Source of the DNA: Campylobacteraceae bacterium
Lineage (GTDB): Bacteria; Campylobacterota; Campylobacteria; Campylobacterales; Sulfurospirillaceae
Length of the DNA: 20,202 nt
Direction: 5' to 3'
Assembly: GCA_019162915.1 (NCBI GenBank)
Contig: JAFLKZ010000116.1
Coordinates: forward strand, 1-20,202
Positions 1-7,911 of the stretch are shown piece after piece; the first letter of the stretch is position 1, and each line of letters opens with the position of its first letter. The notes under the pieces were generated by a model, which saw nothing but the letters and a program-made list of their open reading frames with translations, ran no database searches and was not told where the DNA came from. A program made the position numbers and the translations under genes.

Positions 1-2341
1 CGATATGTTGCATAATACCACCAACATAAACTTCTTTACCATCACAAATTGCGTCTACATCAACTTCAATTGCTCTATCTAAAAACTGGTCGATAAGTAC
101 AGGTGAGTTATGACTAACGCTAACAGCTTCGTGCATATAAGTTCGAAGCTCACTCTCATTATAAACGATACGCATAGCACGTCCACCAAGAACATAACTA
201 GGTCTTACAAGAACAGGATAACCTATACTTTTTGCCTTTTCAATGGCTTCTTCTTCACTCGTAGCTGTCGCATTATTAGGTTGTTTGATACCATTTTCTT
301 CAATGAAACGTGAAAACTTTTCTCGATCTTCTGCCATATCGATAACACGTGCTGTGGTACCTATGATTTTAGCACCCATAACGGTTAGTTTTTTCGCTAA
401 CTTAAGCGGTGTTTGACCACCAAAATGAACGATAACTCCATCTGGATTTTCTTTTTCAACGACACTTCTAACATGTTCAAAATCAATCGGTTCAAAGTAT
501 AAAATATCACTGGTATCATAATCAGTAGAAACAGTTTCAGGGTTACAGTTGTACATAATGGTTTTAACGCCCATATCGTTAAGCGCGTAAGCGGCATGAA
601 CACAACAGTAGTCAAACTCGATACCTTGTCCAATTCTATTGGGTCCACCACCAATAATCATAACTTTTTTATCAGTACTTTCCACTTTTTTAACAGCTGG
701 AAGTTTTGTAATATTGGTTGTTGAATAAAGATAAGGAGTCAATGCCTTAAATTCAGCAGCGCAAGTATCAACTTCATTGTATTCAAAATCAATGCCTAGT
801 TTAGTTCTTGCAAAATAAATATCATTGGCGGTAAGCTCTAAATTATCTTCTTTATTAATCAACTTAGCTATCATCTTGTCTGAAAAACCTTGTGTTTTAG
901 CAGAGCGTAAAAGTTTTTCATCATTTAAAATAAACATATCTATTTTTTTCTCAAAATCGACTATCTCTTTAATTTGATTTAAAAACCATGGATCAATTTT
1001 ACTCAGTGCAAAAACATCTTCTACGCTATATCCTCTACGAAATGCTTCGGCAAGATATAAATGTCTATCGCAATTTGGGCGTCTAATTTCATTTTTAAGT
1101 TTTTCTTCTTCCGCTTTGATGCTTTCAAATCCACTCAAATTAGTTTCCAATGAACACAATGCTTTTTGGAAAGACTCTTTAAATGTTCGACCTATCGCCA
1201 TAACTTCACCAACACTTTTCATTGAAGTAGTAAGCGTTGAATCAGCTTGTGGAAATTTTTCAAAAGTAAAACGAGGAATTTTAGTGACGATATAATCGAT
1301 AACTGGCTCAAATGATGCAGCAGTTCCCGTAATGTCATTTTTAATTTCATCTAATGTAAAACCAACCGCTAAAAGAGTGGCTACTTTTGCGATAGGATAT
1401 CCTGTTGCTTTAGAAGCAAGCGCAGAACTTCGACTTACTCTTGGATTCATTTCTATAACGGTCATTCTTCCTGTGTCTGGACAAATTGAAAATTGAACGT
1501 TACTTCCACCCGTATCAACACCAATTTCACGTAAAATTGCAAAAGAAGCATTACGCATTTTTTGGTACTCTTTATCGGTCAAAGTAAGGGCTGGTGCTAT
1601 CGTGATACTGTCCCCCGTATGCACACCCATCGGATCAAAGTTTTCGATAGAACACACGATAATACAGTTATCAGCGCTATCGCGAATAACTTCCATTTCG
1701 TATTCTTTCCAGCCTAGTAAAGATTCTTCTATTAAAATTTCGTTAATTGGACTTGCATCCAATCCCGCTGAAGCTAAATCTTTAAATTCATCAATGTTAT
1801 AAGCGACACCACTTCCGCCACCCGCCAAAGTATATGAAGCTCTAATGATGAGTGGGAAACCTATCTTTTCAGCTGCGTTATGGGCATCTTCAAGATTGTA
1901 CGCATAGGCACTAATGGGTAAATCCATGCCTATCTTTAGCATTGCCTCTTTAAAAGCTTGTCTATCTTCACCTTTTTTAATGGCCTGAGGATTTGCGCCT
2001 AAAAAGATAATACCCTCAAGCATTCCTTTTTCATGCATACTCATCGCAACATTGAGTGCTGTTTGTCCACCCATCGTAGGTAATACCGCGTCAACACCCT
2101 CTTTTTCGATAATACGTTGAATGACTTCTTCGGTGATAGGTTCGATATAAGTTCTATCCGCAAATTCTGGATCTGTCATAATGGTGGCAGGATTTGAGTT
2201 AACAAGGACTACGCGATATCCTAGCTCTTTGAGCGTTTTTGCTGCTTGTGTTCCAGAATAGTCAAATTCACATGCTTGTCCTATAATGATAGGGCCTGAT
2301 CCGATTAATAATATGGTTTTAATGTCTTGACGTTTTGGCAT
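1..2341 (-). CDS. carB: Carbamoyl-phosphate synthase large subunit, N-terminal 780 codons (cut by left edge)
   Basis: CarB makes carbamoyl phosphate from ammonia (delivered by CarA), bicarbonate and two ATP, feeding pyrimidine and arginine synthesis. The frame is open from ATG 2341 to the window edge, and the frame at both ends agrees, so I see no frameshift. The start MPKRQDIKTILLIGSGPIII is the classic CarB N-terminus. The first ATP-grasp half includes TMGGQTALN and EMNPRVSRSSALASKATGYP. A second, homologous half begins near residue 557 with MIIGGGPNRIGQGIEFDYCC, as expected for this internally duplicated enzyme. Family length is about 1,070-1,090 residues, so the end of the second ATP-grasp domain and the allosteric domain lie outside the window. 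AAGGAAA about 5 nt before the ATG is a good ribosome site. The gene is last in the visible minus-strand run, 62 nt after mreC. Confidence 0.97.
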   Translation of the reverse strand, partial: MPKRQDIKTILLIGSGPIIIGQACEFDYSGTQAAKTLKELGYRVVLVNSNPATIMTDPEFADRTYIEPITEEVIQRIIEKEGVDAVLPTMGGQTALNVAMSMHEKGMLEGIIFLGANPQAIKKGEDRQAFKEAMLKIGMDLPISAYAYNLEDAHNAAEKIGFPLIIRASYTLAGGGSGVAYNIDEFKDLASAGLDASPINEILIEESLLGWKEYEMEVIRDSADNCIIVCSIENFDPMGVHTGDSITIAPALTLTDKEYQKMRNASFAILREIGVDTGGSNVQFSICPDTGRMTVIEMNPRVSRSSALASKATGYPIAKVATLLAVGFTLDEIKNDITGTAASFEPVIDYIVTKIPRFTFEKFPQADSTLTTSMKSVGEVMAIGRTFKESFQKALCSLETNLSGFESIKAEEEKLKNEIRRPNCDRHLYLAEAFRRGYSVEDVFALSKIDPWFLNQIKEIVDFEKKIDMFILNDEKLLRSAKTQGFSDKMIAKLINKEDNLELTANDIYFARTKLGIDFEYNEVDTCAAEFKALTPYLYSTTNITKLPAVKKVESTDKKVMIIGGGPNRIGQGIEFDYCCVHAAYALNDMGVKTIMYNCNPETVSTDYDTSDILYFEPIDFEHVRSVVEKENPDGVIVHFGGQTPLKLAKKLTVMGAKIIGTTARVIDMAEDREKFSRFIEENGIKQPNNATATSEEEAIEKAKSIGYPVLVRPSYVLGGRAMRIVYNESELRTYMHEAVSVSHNSPVLIDQFLDRAIEVDVDAICDGKEVYVGGIMQHI

Positions 2342-2403
2342 CTGTTTCCTTTGATCTTCTTGATAGTGTTTAAGCTAAGGCCCAAAAGGCGCTAGATTCA
2401 ATA

Positions 2404-3144
2404 CTAATTATTAACAATAATATGCATATATGCTGGCACACTCGGTGTCGCATAAGGTTTTACAACAACAGTTTTTGAAGACTCTTCTTCAATAACTTCT
2501 GTGACAACACCTACTTTTACCCCTTCAAAAAATATCCCATCTAGTCCGCTTGTTACGACTTCATCACCCACTTTGGGTTGTAGCCACTGAGATATGTATT
2601 TAATTAAAACCTCTTTTCTATTGCCAAATGCGACACCTGCCATTTTTGATGATCCCACATAGACTGAAAAAATAGATTTTGGATCACTCAGTAACAATCC
2701 TTGCGAATGCCCATCACTTTGCACCGCAATTCCTGCGGCATACCCTTGATGCAATAAACCGTATATTTTACTTTTATTAAAGTCATCAAACTCTATCCAT
2801 ACTTTTCCATAATCATTCAGGTTTGAGTACGATATAACTTTAACAAGCTTCACATTAGGATTATAACTTGATACATTATTTTCTTTTAACAATTCGTTGA
2901 GTTTTCCAGCAAAGGCAATAGAGAGAATCGCTGATTTTTGTATCTTCTGATTCTCAGCCCTCAACCTTATTATTTCATCTTTTTGAGAAATATGCTCATT
3001 AATCTCATCTTCTAAAAGATTTTTTATATTAACATAGGTGGCTAAAATCTTATTGTTAATGCCACCTATAAAATGCCTAACGTCAGTTCCGTATCGAAGC
3101 GATACAAAAATAAAAATACTAAGAAGTAGAAATTTATTATTCAT
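2404..3144 (-). CDS. mreC: Rod shape-determining protein MreC
   Basis: MreC is a membrane-anchored periplasmic scaffold that links cytoplasmic MreB filaments to the elongation peptidoglycan machinery. The 246-residue product has one N-terminal membrane segment (about residues 4-18), a polar helical stretch likely to form a coiled coil (about 36-90, containing QKDEIIRLRAENQKIQK), then a beta-rich domain (about 98-244) with the family-like stretch PKVGDEVVTSGLDGIFFEGV. It is shorter than E. coli MreC (367), which lacks nothing obvious here beyond tail length. The start ATG 3144 overlaps the end of mreB by 8 nt and has no strong ribosome site, so translation is probably coupled to mreB. Position directly after mreB is the usual order for the family. 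No mreD follows; carB does. Confidence 0.93.
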   Translation of the reverse strand: MNNKFLLLSIFIFVSLRYGTDVRHFIGGINNKILATYVNIKNLLEDEINEHISQKDEIIRLRAENQKIQKSAILSIAFAGKLNELLKENNVSSYNPNVKLVKVISYSNLNDYGKVWIEFDDFNKSKIYGLLHQGYAAGIAVQSDGHSQGLLLSDPKSIFSVYVGSSKMAGVAFGNRKEVLIKYISQWLQPKVGDEVVTSGLDGIFFEGVKVGVVTEVIEEESSKTVVVKPYATPSVPAYMHIIVNN

Positions 3145-4171
3145 TCGATAATTGTTGTAATAATTCTATCTCTTCTAACGCTTTTCCCGTTCCTTTTGCA
3201 ACAGCCAAAAGTGGCTCATCTGCAACAAATACAGGAAGCTTAACAATATCAGAAAGATATTTATCAAACCCTCTAATCAATGCTCCACCACCTGTTAAAA
3301 CGATACCATTTTCAACAATATCACCTGCAAGATCAGGAGGCATGACTTCTATAACATCTTTTAGTGCATCTGCTATCTCTTTGAGTGGCTCTTTAATCGC
3401 ATCTCTAACATCTTCACTGGTAAGCTCTATTCGACTTAACAATCCACTCACTTGGTCACGACCTTTAACAACCATAGAAAGTGGCTCATCCATAGGTGAC
3501 GCTGTACCAATAGCGATTTTGATCTCTTCGCCAGTTCTCTCCCCAATTAATAAGTTATATTTTTTCTTCACGTAATCAACAATGGCTAAATCTATCTTAT
3601 CTCCCGCCACACGAATTGATTTACTAATAACCAAACCACCTAAAGAAACAACACCAATTTCTGTCGTACCACCACCAATATCAACAACAAAACTTCCTTG
3701 TGGTTCTCTTACCGGTAAGCCTGCACCAATGGCAGCAGCCATTGGTTCTTCTATCAAAAATACTTGACGTGCTCCTGCACTCATGGCAGATTCACGAACT
3801 GCTTTTCGCTCCACTTGCGTCAAACCATAAGGGACACAGATAATAATACGTGGTCTTAAAAAACTTTTTCTTTTATGTGCTTTTTCAATAAAGTACCTAA
3901 TCATCTTTTCAGTCATATCAAAATCAGCAATAACGCCATCACGCATAGGACGAATGGCTTCGATATCACCTGGTGTTTTACCGACCATATTTTTAGCCTC
4001 TTTACCAACGGCTAAAATACTTTGTTTTCCGTATTTATTTCTCTGAACAGCGACAACAGAGGGTTCATTAATAATAATCCCTTTGCCTTTTACTGATACG
4101 AGTGTATTGGCAGTTCCCAAATCGATACTCATATCACTTGAAAAAAAGCCTATCAACTTATCTAAAATCAT
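3137..4171 (-). CDS. mreB: Rod shape-determining protein MreB (bacterial actin)
   Basis: MreB is the actin-like ATPase that forms membrane-associated filaments and directs lateral wall synthesis. The 344-residue product has full family length. Actin-fold nucleotide motifs are all visible: phosphate-1 DLGTANTLV (17-25), phosphate-2 VVDIGGGTTEIG (162-173) and the adenosine loop LTGGGALIRG (292-301). FLIEEPMAAAIGAGLPV (138-154) is also typical. The N-terminus MILDKLIGFFSSDMSIDLG includes a short amphipathic lead suited to membrane contact. ATG 4171 is preceded by GAAGGA about 9 nt upstream. It lies 15 nt after clpX and overlaps mreC by 8 nt. Its presence fits a rod- or spiral-shaped cell. Confidence 0.98.
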   Translation of the reverse strand: MILDKLIGFFSSDMSIDLGTANTLVSVKGKGIIINEPSVVAVQRNKYGKQSILAVGKEAKNMVGKTPGDIEAIRPMRDGVIADFDMTEKMIRYFIEKAHKRKSFLRPRIIICVPYGLTQVERKAVRESAMSAGARQVFLIEEPMAAAIGAGLPVREPQGSFVVDIGGGTTEIGVVSLGGLVISKSIRVAGDKIDLAIVDYVKKKYNLLIGERTGEEIKIAIGTASPMDEPLSMVVKGRDQVSGLLSRIELTSEDVRDAIKEPLKEIADALKDVIEVMPPDLAGDIVENGIVLTGGGALIRGFDKYLSDIVKLPVFVADEPLLAVAKGTGKALEEIELLQQLSNE

Positions 4172-4186
4172 ATTTTTTGTCCTTCT

Positions 4187-5416
4187 TTACGCGCTTTTTT
4201 TATCTTTTTTAATATAGAGTGGTTTTTCGCCATTGATAACGGAATCTTTTGTTATCATCACTTCGTAACCACTAAGCTCTGGAAGCTCATACATCACATC
4301 AACCATGATATCTTCCATAATGGTTCTAAGACCTCTCGCTCCCGTTTTTCTTTTTATCGCTAATTCTGCAACGGCTTGCAGTGCTTCTTTTTCAAAAGAG
4401 AGTTCAACATCATCTATAGCAAATAGTTTTTTATATTGTTTATAAATAGCATTTTTAGGTTCAGTGAGAATTCTAACCATATCATCTTCACTAATTTGAC
4501 CCAATGTTGCGGTTACATGTAAACGACCTATTAACTCTGGAATGAGTCCATAGTGCACCAAATCATCAGGTTCAGCTAACTCAAATAATCCTGCATCTTG
4601 TGTTTTAGTTCGCTTGTCTTGATCAAAACCAAGAACATTTTTTCCTATGCGACGCTTGATAATCTCATCAAGCCCGTCAAAAGCACCTGCGCATACAAAA
4701 AGGATATTCGTAGTATCTATCTGTATAAAATCTTGATTAGGATGTTTTCGTCCACCTTTTGGCGGAATATTGACAATGCTACCTTCGATGATTTTGAGAA
4801 GCGCTTGCTGTACGCCCTCGCCTGAAACATCTCTCGTAATGGATCGATTTTCACTCATTCTTGCAATTTTATCTATCTCATCGATAAAAACAATGCCTTG
4901 CTCTGCTTTTTTAATATCGCCATTAGCACACTGAAGAAGTTTAGTTAAAATATTTTCAACATCTTCGCCAACATAACCAGCTTCTGTCAAACTTGTTGCA
5001 TCACAAATAGCGATAGGAACATCTAAAAATCTAGCTAATGTTTGTGCCATCAGTGTTTTACCACTTCCTGTTGGTCCAATAATTAAGATATTTGATTTTG
5101 AAATTTCTGTATCGTCTTTAAGATCACTTTGTTTAAAAATTCTTTTGTAATGATTATAAACACCCACAGAAAATATTTTTTTTGCTTGGTCTTGCCCAAT
5201 AACAAAATCATCCAATACTTTTTTCAACTCTTTAGGCGCTAAAAGTTCTTGAGCAAACTCTTCTGTTGCAACAGGAGCAGCATTTTGGACATCTCCAAAA
5301 AATATTTTATACGCAGAGACAACACAATGCTCACAGATAAAAACATCTTCCCCCGCTATAAGTCTTGTATCACTACTCTCTTTGGTTCCGCAGAAACTAC
5401 ACTCTTTATTTATCAT
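4187..5416 (-). CDS. clpX: ATP-dependent Clp protease ATP-binding subunit ClpX
   Basis: ClpX is the AAA+ hexameric unfoldase that feeds tagged substrates to ClpP. The 409-residue product is full length. The N-terminal zinc-binding domain has paired cysteines C6/C9 and C28/C31. Walker A is GPTGSGKT (114-121), Walker B IVFIDEID (175-182), the pore-1 loop contains GYVGED (147-152), and RDVSGEGVQQALLKIIEG follows. The ClpP-docking tripeptide is LGF (262-264), an accepted variant of IGF, so a ClpP partner is expected elsewhere in the genome. The start ATG 5416 lies inside the end of lpxA (11-nt overlap) with GAGAGG at 5424-5429 and a 7-nt spacer, so it has its own ribosome site. clpP is not adjacent, unlike in many proteobacteria. 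Confidence 0.98.
   Translation of the reverse strand: MINKECSFCGTKESSDTRLIAGEDVFICEHCVVSAYKIFFGDVQNAAPVATEEFAQELLAPKELKKVLDDFVIGQDQAKKIFSVGVYNHYKRIFKQSDLKDDTEISKSNILIIGPTGSGKTLMAQTLARFLDVPIAICDATSLTEAGYVGEDVENILTKLLQCANGDIKKAEQGIVFIDEIDKIARMSENRSITRDVSGEGVQQALLKIIEGSIVNIPPKGGRKHPNQDFIQIDTTNILFVCAGAFDGLDEIIKRRIGKNVLGFDQDKRTKTQDAGLFELAEPDDLVHYGLIPELIGRLHVTATLGQISEDDMVRILTEPKNAIYKQYKKLFAIDDVELSFEKEALQAVAELAIKRKTGARGLRTIMEDIMVDVMYELPELSGYEVMITKDSVINGEKPLYIKKDKKSA
4513..4522. repeat. TTACATGTAA palindrome, site 1 (in clpX)
   Basis: Perfect 10-bp palindrome inside clpX, read as Leu-His-Val. One of five perfect copies in the window; see the finding on this motif. Confidence 0.6.
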
Positions 5417-6200
5417 TATTTTTCCTCTCGTATGGAATGCCTCGTTTGGATTCCACTATAAAATTACACATCTGCAAAACTTTTTCATTTTTTTCACTCG
5501 CAAGAAGTTTGAAAGCTGTTTCCTTAATCGGATTTTCACTTCGGAAAAGTTGCTTATAGACATTTTGAATCATGCCAATATCTTCTTTTTCAAATCTGCG
5601 CTTCAGACCAACACTATTAAGCCCTCTAATCACGGCGCGATTGCCCTCAGCTAAACAAAAAGGAGGAATATCTTGACTAACAGCACTCGCTCCTCCAATC
5701 ATTACACCCTCACCCACATGAACAAACTGATGAATAGGTGTCATACCGCCAATAACGGTAAATGAACCGATATGAACATGCCCTGCTAAAGTTGCGTTAT
5801 TTGCCATAATGACATTATTTCCCACTTGGCAATCATGCGCAATATGACAATAAATCATAATAAAACAATTATTGCCTATCTTCGTCACGCCACCACCATT
5901 TTTTGTTCCTGCGTTAATCGTAACAAATTCTCTAATGGTGTTATTTCTGCCAATTTCCACTTTCACATCATCTTCTACGTTGTAGCCCGTATCTTGAGGG
6001 GGAAGCCCGATGATAGCATAAGGATAGATTTTAGTATCTTCCCCTATTTTAACTGTCCCATATATTTGGGCACCTTGCATCACCTCAACGCCACTTTTAA
6101 GCGTGCTATTTTTAGATATAAAGGTATAAGCTCCGATTTTTACATCATCAGCTAAACTTGCTCCCTCTTCAACAATGGCGGTTGGATGAATTTCTAACAT
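5406..6200 (-). CDS. lpxA: UDP-N-acetylglucosamine acyltransferase LpxA
   Basis: LpxA performs the first step of lipid A synthesis, transferring a 3-hydroxyacyl chain from acyl carrier protein to the 3-OH of UDP-GlcNAc. The 264-residue product consists of left-handed beta-helix hexapeptide repeats (for example VKIGAYTFI, AQIYGTVKIG, AHDCQVGNNVIMANNATLAG) followed by a helical C-terminal domain. CHIAHDC (118-124) carries the catalytic histidine, H122, equivalent to E. coli H125. TPIHQFVHVGEG and the C-terminal EGNRAVIRGLNSVGLKRR are also typical. ATG 6200 is only one nucleotide after the fabZ stop (TAAcATG), implying coupled translation. Pairing with fabZ is standard because both draw on 3-hydroxyacyl-ACP. 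Confidence 0.98.
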   Translation of the reverse strand: MLEIHPTAIVEEGASLADDVKIGAYTFISKNSTLKSGVEVMQGAQIYGTVKIGEDTKIYPYAIIGLPPQDTGYNVEDDVKVEIGRNNTIREFVTINAGTKNGGGVTKIGNNCFIMIYCHIAHDCQVGNNVIMANNATLAGHVHIGSFTVIGGMTPIHQFVHVGEGVMIGGASAVSQDIPPFCLAEGNRAVIRGLNSVGLKRRFEKEDIGMIQNVYKQLFRSENPIKETAFKLLASEKNEKVLQMCNFIVESKRGIPYERKNNDK

Positions 6201-6201
6201 G

Positions 6202-6648
6202 TTATTTGTCCACTATCATAGCTTTAAGTTCAGCCTCGGCGACTAATTTGTCGTCAACATAAGCCTTTGCATCAAGAACCCAGATATTGCCTCTGTGCTT
6301 TAGTACGTCTAGTTTATACACAAGCTTATCGCCAGGTTTTACAGGACTTCTAAACTTTGCCTTATCAATGCTCATAAAATAAACAACTTTATTTTTAGTA
6401 TCATCTTGACCCTCTTCGTCCATGCTTTTAAATGCAAGCACACCACCTGCTTGAGCCATACCTTCGATAATCATAACACCAGGGTAAATAGGATGATCAG
6501 GAAAATGCCCTTGAAAAATCTGTTCACCAATAGTGACATTTTTGTAGGCTTCTATCGATTGACTTGGCACAAGATCTATAACCCTATCAATCAATAAAAA
6601 AGGGTAGCGATGAGGAAGTATTTTTTGAATTTGAACAACATCAATCAT
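6202..6648 (-). CDS. fabZ: 3-hydroxyacyl-[acyl-carrier-protein] dehydratase FabZ
   Basis: FabZ dehydrates 3-hydroxyacyl-ACP to trans-2-enoyl-ACP in fatty acid elongation and competes with LpxA for the 3-hydroxyacyl substrate. The 148-residue product is a single hot-dog fold of usual length. LPHRYPFLLIDRV (11-23) is the family N-terminal motif, GHFPDHPIYPGVMIIEGMAQ (47-66) includes catalytic H48 and E62. ATG 6648 has AGAAGG about 9 nt upstream, inside the 32-nt gap after queH. It sits directly before lpxA with a 1-nt gap. Confidence 0.98.
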   Translation of the reverse strand: MIDVVQIQKILPHRYPFLLIDRVIDLVPSQSIEAYKNVTIGEQIFQGHFPDHPIYPGVMIIEGMAQAGGVLAFKSMDEEGQDDTKNKVVYFMSIDKAKFRSPVKPGDKLVYKLDVLKHRGNIWVLDAKAYVDDKLVAEAELKAMIVDK

Positions 6649-6680
6649 AATTTAAAACCTTCTAACAAAATTCAGATATT

Positions 6681-7757
6681 TTATCCAATTAATGCTAAAT
6701 TTTCTCTAATGTCATGATAGGTTTTTGATAACGCATAGATTTCATAGCGACCTATTTCTAAAGTATCAAGAATGATAATAGGCGATAAAGAGATAAAATT
6801 TGTACCTAAGAACTTTACCCTAAAATCGATTTCAGCTTCGATGGTAGGAGGATTTTGAATTATTTCAGTAACGGTTTTATAAACAGTTTTAGCATGTAGA
6901 TTAAATATCTCTATGGCAATAAAGCGAACTTCTTCTTTGGAAAAAAATCCTCTACTATCAAGGTTTCCTTTGGTCATTTCTTTTTTAAAATGAGAATAAA
7001 ATAAAAAATAACTAGGTACTACTTCTTGCTGTAAATTTTTAACCCATGCCCTTAAAAGACGATAATTTAAAAATTTCTCTCTCAATAATTGAAACGCTAT
7101 TCCTTTTTCTTCATACGCCATCACTTTTTCATACAGCGCTATTCGCTCTTCAATAGAAGCAGGTAAAATTCGACGAACGATGGGGGAAGAAAGCTCATCT
7201 GCTAATCTATGCTGTTGCTCTCTTTGTACACTTAACGCAAAAAGACAACCACAATAATCTTGATGATACAACATCTCTTTTTTTGCCATTGCAAACTGCT
7301 CTGTCGTTCCCCCATGCTTTCTAAAGTCTGGAGCAATAATGTCCAAATTGTATTTTTGCGCTATTTCTAAGAGAGATTTTTGCAAACTATCTATGGACTT
7401 TTTGGGACTTGTTAGTAAAGTTGTTGTTATCTTTTTTTCACCTATTTCTAGTGCTTTAACTGCTGTTTTTTCTAACCTGTTATCAAAACAAACCAAACAT
7501 CGTTTGCCTTTCTCAGGTTCATGTTCCAACCCTCTGACTGCTTCTATCCAACCTTCATAATCATATTCGCCTACATGTAAAGCAATGCCTAATTTTTGAC
7601 AACTGCGTTTGACGTCTAAAAGCCTCAGTTGGTACTCAGAAAGTGGGTGAATATTAGGGTCATAAAAAAATCCAATTAACGTTTCATTTGGAAATTCTTG
7701 TTGTAATTTTTGAAGAAAAAAATGGCTATCAACTGAGCAACAAATATGTACGAGCAT
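6681..7757 (-). CDS. queH: Epoxyqueuosine reductase QueH (DUF208 family) with long C-terminal extension
   Basis: QueH is the non-QueG epoxyqueuosine reductase that removes the epoxide in the last step of tRNA queuosine synthesis. The cysteine pattern of the family is visible: adjacent C6-C7 near the N-terminus (HICCSVDSH), CLVC (87-90), and YCGC (168-171), plus C53. DFRKHGG (144-150) and the downstream QDYCGC block match the DUF208 core. The core occupies roughly residues 1-185. Residues 186-358 form an extension without recognisable motifs to me; related Campylobacterota proteins are, as I recall, similarly long. ATG 7757 has GAGGA four nt upstream. It is the first gene of the minus-strand run, downstream of an extended -10 box. 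Function is by family; the extension's role is unknown. Confidence 0.88.
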   Translation of the reverse strand: MLVHICCSVDSHFFLQKLQQEFPNETLIGFFYDPNIHPLSEYQLRLLDVKRSCQKLGIALHVGEYDYEGWIEAVRGLEHEPEKGKRCLVCFDNRLEKTAVKALEIGEKKITTTLLTSPKKSIDSLQKSLLEIAQKYNLDIIAPDFRKHGGTTEQFAMAKKEMLYHQDYCGCLFALSVQREQQHRLADELSSPIVRRILPASIEERIALYEKVMAYEEKGIAFQLLREKFLNYRLLRAWVKNLQQEVVPSYFLFYSHFKKEMTKGNLDSRGFFSKEEVRFIAIEIFNLHAKTVYKTVTEIIQNPPTIEAEIDFRVKFLGTNFISLSPIIILDTLEIGRYEIYALSKTYHDIRENLALIG

Positions 7758-7786
7758 CGATTCCTCACAAAAATTAAATTTTTAAA

Positions 7787-7795
7787 ATTATAACA
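7787..7795 (-). promoter_or_regulatory. Extended -10 promoter box for the queH-fabZ-lpxA-clpX-mreBC-carB run
   Basis: Read on the minus strand the bases are TGTTATAAT: a perfect TATAAT hexamer (7792-7787) preceded by TGn, an extended -10. Transcription would start near 7780, giving a leader of about 22 nt before the queH ATG at 7757. No good -35 hexamer is seen, which is usual for housekeeping promoters in this phylum. Inferred from sequence only. Confidence 0.65.
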
Positions 7796-7877
7796 CACTG
7801 TTACCCATGCTTAAGTAAATGATAAAAAAGCTATATAAGAATTTAAAGTTAATCACAGTAAGACTGAACATTTGTTG

Positions 7878-7883
7878 TATAAT
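7878..7883 (+). promoter_or_regulatory. -10 box (TATAAT) for the AsmA-like gene
   Basis: A perfect TATAAT hexamer lies 28 nt before the ATG at 7912. A start point near 7890 would give a short leader that includes the ribosome site at 7897-7904. No convincing -35 is visible; the upstream DNA is AT-rich. It implies that the upstream in-frame ATG at 7819 would lie before the transcript begins. Confidence 0.6.
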
Positions 7884-7896
7884 AATTAGAGCCAAT

Positions 7897-7904
7897 AAGA
7901 GGAG
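7897..7904 (+). promoter_or_regulatory. Ribosome binding site that sets the AsmA-like start
   Basis: AAGAGGAG sits 7 nt before ATG 7912. The longer in-frame possibility from ATG 7819 has no comparable site, would place 31 non-hydrophobic residues before the membrane anchor and precedes the likely promoter. The start at 7912 is therefore preferred. Confidence 0.75.
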
Positions 7905-7911
7905 TTTTGTC

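Noticed and set aside
1..2341. carB possibly broken, because no stop is visible
   Set aside because: The frame from ATG 2341 agrees with the CarB-like frame read at the left edge (YVGGIMQHI), with conserved motifs throughout; it is simply cut by the window.
2342..2403. Possible terminator or small gene between mreC and carB (CTAAGGCCCAAAAGGCGCTAG)
   Set aside because: Only about three contiguous pairs form around the CAAAA loop and no U-tract follows; the 62-nt gap otherwise holds just the carB ribosome site.
2415..2432. Palindromic ATATGCATAT near the mreC end
   Set aside because: Single occurrence in AT-rich coding DNA, no repeat elsewhere in the window noticed.
3342..3767. Two open frames antisense to mreB
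   Set aside because: Low-complexity shadows opposite a strongly conserved gene, with no independent support.
7819..7911. Longer N-terminus for the AsmA-like protein from ATG 7819
   Set aside because: The TATAAT at 7878-7883 and AAGAGGAG at 7897-7904 both point to ATG 7912, directly before the membrane anchor.
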